Source: Tubiluchus corallicola
Lineage: Eukaryota > Priapulida > Priapulimorpha > Priapulimorphida > Tubiluchidae
Assembly: GCA_030141605.1 (NCBI GenBank)
Contig: JAQGDQ010000014.1
Span: forward strand, 1,397,501-1,437,318
Direction: 5' to 3'
Length of the DNA stretch: 39,818 bases
How positions within the stretch are numbered: the first letter of the stretch is position 1; every line of letters starts with the position of its first letter. This document shows positions 21,843 to 32,794 of this stretch, piece by piece. The translations under genes and the position numbers were made by a program. The notes beneath the pieces were generated by a model. The model ran no database searches, was not told where the DNA came from, and worked only from the letters and a program-made list of their open reading frames with translations.

Positions 21843-23405
21843 TTATGACATGTAGTATTTCTTATTTTTTAGTGGAAATTTTTAACTTTCATATGACATT
21901 TTCATGTGCTGAAATAAAATTTAAATAAATAAAAAAAATTTACAACATAAGCTATGCATTACCTTAAGAACAAAAACTGCTCAAAAGGTGAAAGAATGGA
22001 AGCACCTTCGCAGTTAAAAGACACAAAATCCAAATGCAAATGTTGTTTAGCCTTGCCAGTTCATATGAAAAGGCTAAATTATTTTGACACGTAAATTTTA
22101 TACCATGTGTCTATGAAAGGCCGCAGTAGTAGGAAAAAAAACAGTGGTCAAGGAAATGTGTTGATTCCATCGAGACGTGGTCGCATGCACTGTTCACTTT
22201 CAAAATTTCATATTTTAGCGTCCAGTTTCTAAATTTGTGACCGAATCTCTTAAAAGATGGTAACAAAAACAGTACGAATGACTTCTAGTCATTAATTGTT
22301 TTCCTTTTCATTCATATGTAAGTTTGATGGTGTCTCTTCATTGGACACTGCATTCTTATGCTTAATTATTGTATTTGGTTAAAAGTTGCGCAATTAAAAA
22401 TTAACATGTCTGCGTACTGTTATAGAAAGCAGTTGCCCAACTAGATGTTTGAGCCAGATTGCAACTTTTAATTTAATATGTCTGCACGCTCTCAAAGAAT
22501 TCAGTTATTTACAAATTTTACAACTGAAAATTGCATGTCGGGGCACAGCTTTATGCTAAGGATTAATAACAATTAGAGTCTTTTAAATGTATTACTTATA
22601 ATGCAAAAGCCAAACAAATGATTCGATCTCTCTTCTTGAATAACGCAAAAGTTCACAAGCAACGTAGGCCCTATTTGCTTACATATTGCAGGTCAGCCAG
22701 TAGTTACAGAAAATGTTGAACTTCTACGAAGGTTTTGTATGAAGTCGCAGCCTTCCAGCTAATACATCTTGTGCGATAAACTATTGTATGTATTTAAAAG
22801 GTATGTTTTATTTTCAATTGCATACATTGCCAGTAACAGGGTGTTTTCGTTTTCCTGTATAAAATTTTCCTATTATCAGAACACATTTTCGTCTTTACAA
22901 AGATGTCACAGCAGTTCATTTAGATAGCTTTTACCTCATTTCGGGCTAAAACTATACGTTTTGTAAGTAGCTACTTTGTCGGCATTGCAAACACACTTTC
23001 GGATTTCCCAAAATGCTTTTTTATCTTTCTCATGTACCATCAAGAGAACGCATTTAAATCATTAAGTTAATATTTGTGTCGACAACTACGGCCAAGCTTA
23101 GGTCGTCTAACAGAAAGCGGTCCAAGGCGCACCTATATCAGAAGCTACATAATAAACAATCGTGGTATCTTTCTTTATTACATTTACCATTTTTAGTTCT
23201 GCTCCAACAGAATTAGAATTTTCACACTGAACTTTAGTAGCGTTTTGTATATTTTATTTTTCTATTAGTAACTAATAAGCGGAAAATAGTGATACTCTCA
23301 TTATGAACGTTATACAGCATTTCTGTCATTTTTCTGCCTTGTACCTTATCAACGTGGCGCTGAAAACAGATAGCATTGTAATCTGCCGTAGTGGGAAGAC
23401 CGTTC
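21843..23405. other. No recognised feature
   Basis: About 1.5 kb of AT-rich DNA. A short phrase repeats twice near 22385-22420 and 22460-22490 (gcaacttttaa / gcgcaattaaaaattaacatgtctgc and ttaatatgtctgc), a minor local duplication. No gene supported. Confidence 0.4.
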
Positions 23406-23412
23406 GCAACAC

Positions 23413-23428
23413 TGGTGTCAGAAGTAGG
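23413..23428 (+). other. Possible LTR-retrotransposon primer-binding site
   Basis: tggtgtcagaagtagg is complementary, with one mismatch, to the 3' end plus CCA of animal leucine tRNA (ending ..CCCACTTCTGACA-CCA). It is immediately preceded by cgcaaca(c), the CA ending expected of a 5' LTR. Gypsy-type elements commonly use this primer. No partner LTR or gag/pol frame is recognisable, so it would be a relic. Confidence 0.4.
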
Positions 23429-23954
23429 TTTAGAACTGAAATGGAAGTCTTGATTTCAAATCTGTATCGCACTAGACGGGTGCTGCCCTCTGAGGCCAGC
23501 AAGTAGTTGCCTGTCAGATGATTTCATGATAGGTGAGTATCTGGCTATGAACTGCTGCTGACAGTTGGCGTTAGCTTGTTGGATTTGGTCGCTTTTAAAT
23601 GTAGAACTTATGTTTTGTTGAGTAAACTGTTTCCTGCAGTCTGCAATTGCAACGGGTGTTGACGTCAGTTTTGTTGTTACAGTTGCGACTGTTCTAATGT
23701 TTGGGCAAGGATGTAAGTAATTTTACTTATACTAAAATTAATACTTTAATAATTTTTGCAATATTGATTATCTACTTGATTTAGCTGTACAATCAAACCT
23801 CTTTACACAGCCTACGTCGGAATTGCAATTACTACGTCAAAAAAGTTGTAGTTAAATTGTTTAAAAGGTGTTTAGCATTCTTGGCCATGAGTGAAACGTG
23901 TCATGCATGCTACATTCATTGCCCAAATAATGTTGCAGATAAGTGATATGTAGT

Positions 23955-24235
23955 TGAGAATTGACAAATAAACTCAGAAAAAATAAAAAGTTAAACAGCA
24001 AAACAAAGTAAGACCTAGCCAGAATCTTTCCCTGCGTTCCGCATGCTGATTATAATTACGAACAGGTGCTTTGAAGGTACACGCACCTGTCAGTCGAGAG
24101 ACCATTCCACGCCGGTTACTTATAGCAGCTATGCAAGGCCGATATGTTTAGTTTTGCACGGACGAGTACTGTCACCATGTAAAGGGGGTCGAAAATAAAT
24201 GCAATTTCGTCCCTTTAACAATGCCTTTCTCGGCA
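23955..24235 (+). repeat. Unclassified dispersed hairpin repeat, copy B
   Basis: Longer copy of the repeat also found at 2150-2370 and 25225-25505. Shared with copy C from aagttaaacag through tagccagaat, the cct(g)cgttcc(g)catgct(g/a)attataattacg phrase, the hairpin (perfect 8-base arms 24063-24070 and 24084-24091, 13-base loop) and the gggggtcgaaaataaat block shared with copy A. No coding content. Confidence 0.75.
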
Positions 24236-24518
24236 GAAAATAGTTCGTCCTCGAACCAAAGTAAAGTGCGCAGGAGAAAAACAGTTTTTTTATTGAACAT
24301 TGCAAATCGCTAACATTGCAAGTTAAGTACCAAATTTTCGATGAATAACGCCTAAAAAGTTTTTACTATGAAAATGTTCAAGAGAGCATAACGCTGCCGA
24401 AGTTTTAATTACAAGTTGTTTCAAAGTTAACTAAGAAAATTTTGCCTGCAAATTAGAGTAATTGAAAATTGAAATTTTTTTCTGTTAATGAAATTTAAAA
24501 AAGATTATATGACTGAAG

Positions 24519-24964
24519 TTGAATACAGTTAACGCTTGGAGAGCTGGCTCTGTCCGTGCCGATTTAGCAAACATGGTCCATCCTCAATATACGGTCCAGT
24601 GTAACGTAGAAAATGAAGGCGCCCGGATGGTGTCCATGGTAAGATTCAATTCGCTCACGTCCTACTCCAAGGATGCTCAAGCGGTTGTTCACATTGTCTA
24701 TTCCAATCCTACATCCCACCACTGGCCTACTTTCAAGATGGTTGTTAGTTGGGAAGCCTCGCGCAGAACCACTTCGTACTGCTCGTATCGTTCTTTAAGT
24801 CGCAATTTGACGGTCTGTTCCGCAATAACACTAGTCTGCAAGTACTGCTACTATCGAAAGCTGAACTTCGGACATCGTGGGCTGGCTACTTCATCCTCTT
24901 CACTCTGACACCATCCTTAGTGTTTCTTGAACCTGTTCTTGGTTTGACTATGTCTGCACAATGA
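24519..24964 (+). pseudogene. Possible PKD/REJ-like coding remnant
   Basis: A distinctly GC-richer stretch than its AT-rich surroundings. In one plus frame (24519-24908) it reads VHPQYTVQCNVENEGARMVS, then MVRFNSLTSYSKDAQAVVHI. The pattern of a Tyr-Val strand, E.EG, an N-S-L turn and a closing V.V strand is like PKD (polycystic kidney disease) domains. From about 24749 another frame reads FVLLVSFFKSQFDGLFRNNT, SLQVLLLSKAELRTSWAGYF, ILFTLT, which looks like the REJ module (N.T.L.......L...Y.F.LT) that follows PKD repeats in polycystin-1-type proteins. The two frames differ by one shift, so this is either a broken exon or two exons. It is unrelated to the minus-strand neurexin-like gene beside it. 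Assignment is tentative. Confidence 0.35.
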
Positions 24965-25224
24965 TATAGGTACTCATATCGAAACTTGTATCAACACAGT
25001 TAAAGTAGTAGTCCAGAAAAGTGCTACTAAACCTTTACAATATACACAGTTCCTGTGTACAGCAAACAAAAAATCAGAAACGTCTTAGCTTCTTGAGACT
25101 GAGGCCTCATAATCGATTCAAGAAGATAATGAACTGATAGCAATGTTGCGATTCCGGCCAGGAGGTCCAGTGCTTATATCTGGATCGTTCACATAATGCT
25201 GGAGATAAGAGTTGTACTTGAGAA

Positions 25225-25505
25225 ATCAACTTAGGAAAGTACAAAGTTAAACAGGACATTAAAGTAAAAAATAGCCAGAATTTTCTCCTGTGTTCCTCAT
25301 GCTAATTATAATTACGGAACTGGTGCTTAGATGGTACACGCACCTATCGGTCTGTTTATTGAAATTTACTGAACCGGCAAGCCTATTCCAAACCAGCTAT
25401 TTGAAACTGCTATGCAATGACTTCATACAAACAAGAACCATTACAGTGTAGTGGGAGATGTGAAGTAAAATGCGCTTCGCCACCGTAACACTATGCATCA
25501 TAACC
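25225..25505 (+). repeat. Unclassified dispersed hairpin repeat, copy C
   Basis: Third copy, about 1 kb from copy B and same orientation. It keeps the 13-base hairpin loop (25327-25339) but the arms 25319-25326 and 25340-25347 have two mismatches. The loop sequence atggtacac matches copy B. The distal block reads tgtgaagtaaaatgcgcttcgcc where A and B have tcgaaaataaat. Confidence 0.7.
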
Positions 25506-25611
25506 CAGATTTCCCACAAGTCACACACGGGGGTGGTAAAGTTTTTGCAGTAGTAAGTAATTTCAGTATTTTAAGTACTCATGCAACATAGTAACAAATA
25601 CATCATAAAAT

Positions 25612-25617
25612 TTTATT
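25612..25617 (-). terminator. Candidate polyadenylation signal of the neurexin-like gene
   Basis: Minus-strand AATAAA about 365 bases past the stop codon at 25982. It is the nearest clear canonical signal seen downstream. It lies just before hairpin repeat copy C. Use is inferred from position only. Confidence 0.35.
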
Positions 25618-25981
25618 ACAGTATATTATTACAGCACAAATTTTAAATAAATCGAAACCTAAAATGTGCTATAGTCGTTTTAAACAGTTTCAAAGAAAAC
25701 TCTTCAGCCGCATGTCTTTAATCCTTTCACTAAACTGCATCTAGCTTACAGTCCTAGACCTTATTATAGCACCAATATTAACAACACAAGGAAAGCACAA
25801 AATACTGTACAATAATAATAAGCTTAACAACTGCTATTGATATTTTACATAAGAACATTGGCACAACTTTTTACACAAATATTTATGTTTCTTCACACGA
25901 TTTCGCAAAAACTCGTTCGCACCAAATTGTTCATCTACTTTCTATACAGGAACACGAACAAAGAGCTGTTTCTGTTGCTCG

Positions 25982-26595
25982 TTACACATACCATTCCTTC
26001 ACATCCTTTAAATCTTTTTTCTTTGTTAGTTTGCCTAGTTTGCTATTTACTCCACCATTTGTTCGTGATGCCATTATGACTGTTGCTAGAGGCGGGGTAA
26101 ACTGAAAGTTTTTGTCTTCATTTACTTTGCACACAGCATCTTTTTTGCTGCACATTTTGTACAATACTAGTATAAGCACAAACATGGCTAAGAGAATGGC
26201 CCCTACTATGCCTACTATCAAGGCAAGATTTCCTTGTGTTTCTTCTGGTTTTTCTTCGCTGGCCTCTTTGCGTCCATGATCATTTTCGGTGGGCGAATTA
26301 GTGGACTTCTTCTTGTTAGAGTACTCTGTTATTGTTTCAATAACAAAAATGTCTTCCGTGGTTACCTCTGGTTTCTCTGAGGTGATAGTCAGTGAGACCG
26401 GGCTGCTACTGTTGCTGATAAAAAAATCGTCCAAAGGAGTGGTTTTTACTGTTGAGATACTTGCCGTTGGCGTAGTCATTACCAGGCTTGCTTTTGATAA
26501 CTTTGTCGGTTGCGTTGTTGTTGACCTCTCTGCTGGCATGAACGACTCTAATGCCTTCATCATTACATTTGTGTCGGGTTCTGCATATAGCTCAC
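25982..26595 (-). CDS. Neurexin-like terminal exon: stalk, membrane segment, tail
   Basis: A 614-base exon entered in phase 1 (acceptor ttatttttag above 26595) with a stop at 25982-25984, giving about 203 residues. Order: a Ser/Thr-rich mucin-like stalk (KTTPLDDFFISNSSSPVSLT, IFVIETITEYSNKKK) of about 110 residues; a charged patch (NDHGRKEASEEKPEETQ); one membrane segment NLALIVGIVGAILLAMFVLI LVLY; and a cytoplasmic tail of about 58 residues. The tail aligns with neurexin: YK..(S)KKD at the membrane, V.ED.NF, an NG near the middle, a Lys-rich run KLTKKKDLKDVK, and the PDZ-ligand end EWYV where neurexins have EYYV. Neurexins are presynaptic adhesion proteins that bind CASK-type PDZ scaffolds through this end. 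Syndecan is the main alternative but its tail is only about 30 residues and ends EFYA. The extracellular LNS/EGF domains are not in the window. Confidence 0.75.
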
Positions 26596-26639
26596 CTAAA
26601 AATAAATTGTAATATCCACTATAAGTTTCTGTACTAAAT

Positions 26640-27297
26640 CCTTATTCGGCGTATTTCACAGTGAGGACTCGCAGCAAATTCTTCGAGCAATTCCTCGTGA
26701 GGAATTCTGCTGCCAGTCCTCCCCGTGAGGGCTTTTGCCGCATGGTAGAAATACTGCGTGTTCCATTTTCGTGAAGAATCCTGGCGATATTCACTCTTAA
26801 ATTTAACTACTCAATTATTTCTTTCTTATTTAACAAATTACAATTAACACATTTCAGTATAAAATTATAAGATGTGATCTCTCTTTTAACAGACGTATGA
26901 TTTTATGTTTTATTAATGCAACATCGATGGCCATATTCGTGAAAAAGAAAAACAACGCATGCATACACTTATTTTATATATGTATATTTTCAGATTTAGA
27001 AATGGTTAGTAGAACTTTACTAAAAAACAAAAGGTTTGACATTACATTGATTAACATCATTAATTGTACTTTGTATATGAGAAATACGGCAAGTATAACT
27101 TAATTTAGACATCGTTATGCAGTATAAAACTCGCAAACTGGATGCGCGGAAAAAAGCCACACGGTTTCACTTTGAAATGAACTTTCTTGCTGCATGGCAC
27201 TTCGAGAAAAGCGGACATTTTCAGAAATTCTTCTAATTTTCTAACAGCAATTCCGTACGCCAGTTTTCCTTGCCTCCGACTGTGAAACGGGCCTGAG
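26640..27297. repeat. Long interspersed repeat copy 1 (probable non-autonomous DNA transposon)
   Basis: Shares ordered blocks with 32165-33112: cacgaaaatgg / ttcgtgaagaat, the aactactcaattatttctttc block, tgattttatgttttattaatgcaaca, attcgtgaaaaagaaaa, ttgtactttgtatatgaga, and tgaaatgaactttcttgctgc. Ends: gtatttcacagtgaggac on the left and, inverted, cccgtttcacagtcggagg on the right, a plausible terminal inverted repeat. The right terminus aggcccgtttcacagt resembles the MITE ends at 3888. No transposase is present. It lies in the intron before the terminal neurexin-like exon. Confidence 0.6.
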
Positions 27298-28495
27298 TCG
27301 AGAATTTTTACTTCTGTTAAACACAAACACCTAACCAGTTAGAACAGCGGAACTTCTGAGTCAACTGCAGAAGTTTTAATACGCGCGCCTTCGTCCTGTC
27401 CAACTGCTTGTGTAATTTGAAACCAATTTTTTTCAAGCAGCGAGGTTCATTTGGCGCAAGGTAACAATGATTTAAGTTTCTTTTGTACTCTTAAGCACGA
27501 CAATATATCATGTTGGAGGGTTGATTTTTATTTTAGAGGAAAACAGGATTATTTTTCGTATCCTAACTCATTTTGAAGTATGGCAAAAACATACATTTCA
27601 AGACCTGAAATAATGCCAAAGCGTTTCCAATAATAATAGGTTAAAAATTTAATTAACGGCAGGCGAGCCCAACTAACGATGACATCACAACTGAACATAA
27701 ATTTCAGCAGCACAAATGTTCCACGAGCATGTTGCACAACGCAGCACGTGTTTGTGAAAGCGAAAATTGAAGGACAACGCTGCCGCACAACATTCAGTGT
27801 GATACAAACACTCGGCAAATTTTAAGTTTAAAATTCAAATTTCAACATTAATGTTTGTGCTAACACGTGAACTCTGTAGCGTGCACGCTACATACGAACG
27901 CAATGAACACCTCTGAACTGAAACGTACAGCAACCGTTTTTCCGAGATGCAGGAGCCAGTATCCATTTAACTAACAAATGGCAAAATACATGTAATGGCA
28001 ATCACGTTAGTCATTCTTGAAAAAAAGATGGATTTTGCTTTAAATTCTACAAAATTATTTTAGTGCATGGCATTTGCACAACACAGTCCTGAACAAAAGA
28101 AAATTAATACGTTAGTAAATTTCAAAACTGAATATTAAAGTTCATGGGCTAGGCTAGATATGTGCATCATCTCAGGCGACAAATTCTAATTGCAATTTTT
28201 TATTTCTTATACATCTTGAACCTTACCAGATCATAGCTAATTATCAATACCGTTAGATTTGGCAAATAATTCGAGAAAGCCTGGGATTTTAGCATTACAT
28301 GAATTGACAACATATCTTAGCATGCAGGAGAAGAAGCCATTGCTACGGTGATGAGGCAAAGATTATTTGCTTTAAAAACTGTATAGTGACAGCTATAGAG
28401 AATACCATTAAATAGTAGTCTTATACTAAAACTTTTACTTTGCTTTTACTTTAAAGGAAAACGGGATAATTTTTCATATCCTAACTCATTTTGAG
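27298..28495. other. Intronic; small repeat pair and one palindrome
   Basis: Holds the first copy (27530-27580) of a roughly 50-base phrase repeated at 28452-28500 (ggaaaac(a/g)ggat(t/a)atttttc(g/a)tatcctaactcattttga), and a perfect 18-base palindrome, tgtagcgtgcacgctaca, at 27875-27892. No coding feature recognised. Confidence 0.5.
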
Positions 28496-28499
28496 AAGC

Positions 28500-28740
28500 T
28501 AAGTAAGAATCGCCTTAAAGAAAGCCTTAAAACCTTACAAAAAACCACCTGGCAAACCTAAAACATCTTGGATAGCTAAGATAAATAAAGATGTTCAACA
28601 ACTTCAACCAAATCTATCTTTACGAGTAGAAGATTTTGCGTTTCTTAGCTGCAGATAGAAGTGGATGGAATACTCTGATAAACGTTGATACCTCAATGCC
28701 GACACTGGGTGGAATGAGACTTCGCAGAAGAAGAAGAAGA
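28500..28740 (+). pseudogene. LINE-G: extreme C-terminus of a non-LTR ORF2
   Basis: Plus-strand frame reading KKPPGKPKTSWIAKINKDVQ, QLQPNLSLRVEDFAFLAADR and SGWNTLINVDTSMPTLGGMR. The sequence P.G.PK..W....KD........L...D...LA.DR..W is the closing block found in many LINE ORF2 proteins. It ends in a short gaagaagaagaag run and is severely 5' truncated. It lies in a neurexin-like intron in opposite orientation. Confidence 0.65.
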
Positions 28741-29175
28741 TGCTAAAACTACATAGCTTTAGAAAAAATTTTATACGAACAAAATATTAATAATTATTAA
28801 TACACTTTGCATGTGCAAGTTACCACATTTATCCATAGTTTGGTGCAGGAAACTTCCTAGAAGATGCATTTTGGAAAAAATATTCTGATTATCATAAGAA
28901 TTGCATGTAAAATGAGGGAGTATAAAGTCAGGCTTAACGAGCAAATATCTGGAAGCAGGAAATTTATGTTGAACTTTGATACGTTGTCTACATCACCATC
29001 TACAAAACTTTTTGGAACATGCATTTTGAAACAGTTCTGCGCCGAACTCATTTTAACTAGTTGCCATGGTTGCAAAATGAAAAAAAAACATTTTCAGATG
29101 TCCAGAAAAACGTGCACCATAGTCAAGCCAAGCAGAAAGCAAACAGGAATTTGTTCGGCCATATGGTTTTAGTGG
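28741..29175. other. Intronic, no recognised feature
   Basis: A plus-strand open frame of 102 codons (28864-29172) and an overlapping minus-strand one have no recognised motifs. Confidence 0.35.
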
Positions 29176-29179
29176 TCCA

Positions 29180-29470
29180 GAGCCATATGAGTGGCGTTTT
29201 CGTAAAAAACAAATAAAGCAGCTTTAACCAGAGAATTAGAAAAGACAGTTTCCCTGGCAGCCGTAATCTCATTTCCATCAACAACAGTAACAGATGGCAT
29301 GGGCCAGGTGCGGACGATGAAGAGGAATGTCGAAACATGTGCAGAAATAGCAGACTCTATTCTAGCCAAGGTGCTGCTCGAGGAGGCAAGAGTGATTGTA
29401 TGCTGCTGAATTCGACTGGACTTCGGAGTCAGTGGGTCGAACCTCAGGATAGCCTGGCGGCCTTTTAATC
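29180..29470 (+). pseudogene. Transposon-associated coding remnant, family unnamed
   Basis: One plus frame reads LTRELEKTVSLAAVISFPST, TVTDGMGQVRTMKRNVETCA, EIADSILAKVLLEEARVIVC before a stop near 29408. I associate this pattern (L..L...........(P)S....DGM..V..MK....T.AE.AD..L..VL.E) with an uncharacterised, repeat-borne protein found in many copies in cnidarian, mollusc and fish genomes. The overlapping frame with ADDEEECRNMCRNSRLYSSQ is GC-richer but I judge it a by-product. The remnant is in a neurexin-like intron. Confidence 0.35.
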
Positions 29471-30348
29471 CCCCATTATGATGACCCATTTTGTACAGTT
29501 GCGCTTTTGATAATGTAATTAATTATCCAACGAATGGCATCGTATGAAATTCTCTAGACGTAATTGCAAGACGAAAAATATTTCCTTCACTAATTTTGTG
29601 TCTTCTTGAGAGTAACGGCATAATTATGTCGAAGTCATATGTCGTAGGTCCGTTTTCAATTTAAAGGAAACAAAGTTATTAGAATTTTACTGTGATCTTG
29701 TGTTCTTTTAAGAAAAAGTGTCCTGCGACAGTAACACTATTACATAGCTGATTACAATGGTTCGTAGAATAATATTAAAAAAACTTCTAATACATACATG
29801 TTTACAACAAGTGCGCAGCTTCTTCAATTGTTATGCAAAAATTTGCCATAATATGGCTTTTTAGGGTTGGTCCCAGAAATGGGCTCGTACCAGTAATAAG
29901 TTAAAATTTGGCAAGGTCCAATATTCAACAATATAATCAAGCGATGTAGAAGGAATAAAATATTACTATTAGAATTTGTCCCCCGCAAGATGAAACTAAT
30001 ACGTGAAATTCTAGGCTTTGGCCCAAAGACTGTTTTTGGCTACGTGAGCAGTCACCCTTGAAATACACATCACTGCTGGACTTTTCATGTGTATCTAACG
30101 CCATCAAGACTAGGTTATCAAATGCAGGTAGAAAAACGTTTGTCACATTCACTGGTTGCCATAATTACTGTTTGCCTAAGCAATGAGACTAATGACAGGG
30201 CTAGATTGGAGAACAGATTGGTAAATCTGAGTAGCCATTTCTTACAACCGTACACCCGTGAGCTGATTCTTTTAACTTAACTAACAAACCGTTATTACAC
30301 CCTGTTAAATTGTTACTGCTACTGCAGCATTTGTAAACTTATTTATAC
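29471..30348. other. Intronic, no recognised feature
   Basis: Open frames at 29937-30152 (minus) and 30089-30280 (plus) have no recognised content. Confidence 0.4.
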
Positions 30349-30618
30349 CTGATCCGGAAGTACATAGCTCCTCATCGTCACAGCCAGAACCTTCAAAAGA
30401 ATCCTGCCGTGCAGTGTTAGTGGATGGCACACTCATGTCTGTGCGAGGTATTTTTGTTGCAGTTGGCAATGGTTTAACCGTCCATATTTTACCGGAAGTG
30501 GTGCGCGTTGACGGAGGTACAAACGTTGTTGTATGTTTAGATGTTGATGATACTGCAGTTGTCATCACGGGCTTTTCCGTTGTGACCTGCACCAAGGCTG
30601 GAGCTATCAATTCATCAC
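30349..30618 (-). CDS. Neurexin-like stalk exon with GAG-attachment module
   Basis: A 270-base exon, phase 1 at both ends: acceptor catttctag above 30618, donor gtataaat below 30349. It encodes about 90 residues: DELIAPALVQVTTEKPVMTT, a Thr/Ser/Pro-rich mucin-like middle (SKHTTTFVPPSTRTTSG), then DSFEGSGCDDEELCTSGSG at the end. Ser-Gly pairs beside acidic residues are glycosaminoglycan attachment sites. Two Cys flank the acid cluster. Vertebrate neurexins carry heparan sulfate on a comparable acidic Ser-Gly stretch before the stalk. Removing the exon keeps the frame, so it could be a cassette exon. Confidence 0.75.
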
Positions 30619-32160
30619 CTAGAAATGACATGTAGGGTACAGTCCAATAATATTATTTGCAGTATCAAAATAAGTCACTAACTAATAAGACGTTTTTGAC
30701 TGTCTGCTTCTGTGATTAAGTGATCAAAATTCTGCTTCTGACAGGAGATGCTTTAAGTGGCAGTTTTTGTTGCGTATTTATAAATAAATAATGCTTTTCA
30801 AAATAGTTAACTATATGTGAGTACATTTGGTTGAGCTTTTTCAGTGAAATGTGAACTTTTTGATCACATTTTGATCGGCGACCCGTGGGTCAAGGCCCAA
30901 TCAACGTGGGTGTGACTCACACATTTTATGTACTTCAACCGACTATTGCTCGACACTGGATGAATTTGTATCCCTGACCCACAATTTCAGTTTTTGCCCC
31001 CTAGCGGGATCAGTGGTTGGCCAATCTAGATTTAAGTAATTTAATAAAAATAATAAAAACCGTGGATAAATGAAGAAGATTCTGCTGTAGGCATGCTAGC
31101 AGAAACATTATTTAACAGACGCTTTACTCCACACAGAGCATTCCCAACGTAAATGACAATAAGCATCTTGTTAATAAATGGTTACAACATTTTATACAGT
31201 AAACATACAATACTGTTTTAGCCTGCCCGTATTGTAAACGCAACCACAAAATTGGGAAACGCCAATTGGAAAATAAAGATTTTTTGTCTCATTGTAAATT
31301 CAGCGGATTCATGATATAGTGTATAATGTTGCGTTACTGTGCAATTTTGAAAAACCTCTTGCATGCATAAAATTTTCGTTACAAAATATTTCAGTTTGCG
31401 GCTATTGCATAAGGCACTATAAGCGCTACGTGTCTGGCTGCCTAGTGATCCCTGTAAATCTTTTCAAAGTTTTATGGGTTTATTTGTTGTCTGGTATGAA
31501 ATGCTAATAAATACCAGTACTAATACACAAAGCATTAACAACATAACACATAGGGCTATTAATCGAGCAAGTAATAAGATTACAAAAAGAAACTGCATTG
31601 ACCTGCATGGTACACGGTGGTTAGCGAAGACAAAAATATTATTAATAATTACGATAATTATAATAGGCTTCAATGTAGAACCTCGTATTTGATCATAGAG
31701 CGAATATTCGAGTAAAAATCGTCATTAAAACAAACTGGCGATAATAGTAAACCGCTTGTTATTATTTTGACTACCCCTAAATGCGAAATTTACTTGACTC
31801 AAGCCTACGCCTATGCACGTGTAGTGAACTGCAGGATGGTTTCATAAAGAATGCATGTGTGTTTAACTATATAGGGCTTAACTATCAGCTAGGTCTTCAA
31901 CAATTCTCTTTTAAATGTTATTTAAATGGTGCTCATGGTTGTTATTGAGTAAGTTCTGAGGCAGTGAAATGAGAAATGCTCTACTAAAAATCAGGTTAAA
32001 TTCCCATAATTTGCACTGTCTCGAACTTGATAACTAACATGGCCTTATTCTCAGGGCAGCGAGTCGTATTATCGTCTAACACATTAGTTGCCTGGTAAAC
32101 TGGTTGCTCTTCGGTAACGAGTGAACACGCAACCGTCTTATAATAATAATAATTTACTGA
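30619..32160. other. Intronic, no recognised feature
   Basis: About 1.5 kb of intron. Open frames near 31319-31692 are AT-rich and overlap on both strands. Confidence 0.4.
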
Positions 32161-32448
32161 ATAAGTCTTGGTGGCATTCTTCACGAAAATGGAACACTTG
32201 TTTTCTATAACACATTTCGCACAGACGCCTCATGAGGAACTTTCCTCGCGGAATTCACACTAAAATGTAACTACTAAATTGTTTCTTTGCTGTTTAACGA
32301 ACACAATGAACATAATTCAGCATAAGAGTGTAAATGGGCCTTTTTAATCTCTCTTTAATCATACAAACGATTTTTTGTTTTATTATTGCAACAGTGTTGG
32401 TTATGTTTGTGAAAAATAAAAATAAAGCACGCATATATTTATTATATA

Positions 32449-32527
32449 TGTGTGTGAGTGTGTGTGTGTGTGTGCGCGTGCGTGCGTGCGTGTGTGTATG
32501 AGGGTGTGTGTGTGTGCGTGCATGTGC
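32449..32527. repeat. GT-rich microsatellite
   Basis: Imperfect TG/GC dinucleotide tract inside repeat copy 2; alternating purine-pyrimidine throughout most of its length. Confidence 0.9.
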
Positions 32528-32728
32528 ATAAATATGGTTAATATGGTTATAAATATTCTTATTTTTTGTGCCACTAAAAAACTGAAGATTGTACTGCAAT
32601 TTCGAAATAAATAGTAGTAAAAATAATAATAATAATAATAAATACATGCGTGTCTTAGAAGATAATGACTCGCTTCCCCGAGAAAAAGTCATGCTACTAT
32701 ATTTGTGAAAAAGAAAATTAAAGCACGC

Positions 32729-32745
32729 ATATATTTATTATTATT

Positions 32746-32787
<42 letters not shown>

Positions 32788-32794
32788 AATAATA

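Noticed and set aside
25982-26595. Syndecan as identity of the membrane-protein exon
   Set aside because: The acidic Ser-Gly sites, single membrane segment and aromatic C-terminus fit both, but the tail is about 58 residues with a Lys-rich run before EWYV, as in neurexin; syndecan tails are about 30 residues and end EFYA.
29260-29466. PAN/apple-like Cys-rich exon on the plus strand
   Set aside because: The frame ADDEEECRNMC..SDCMLLNST looked domain-like, but the overlapping frame gives a better continuous match pattern and no splice donor precedes the stop.
32294-32692. His/Thr-rich 132-codon minus-strand frame
   Set aside because: Its centre is the GT-rich microsatellite (HTHTHARTRTH), and the rest is repeat copy 2.
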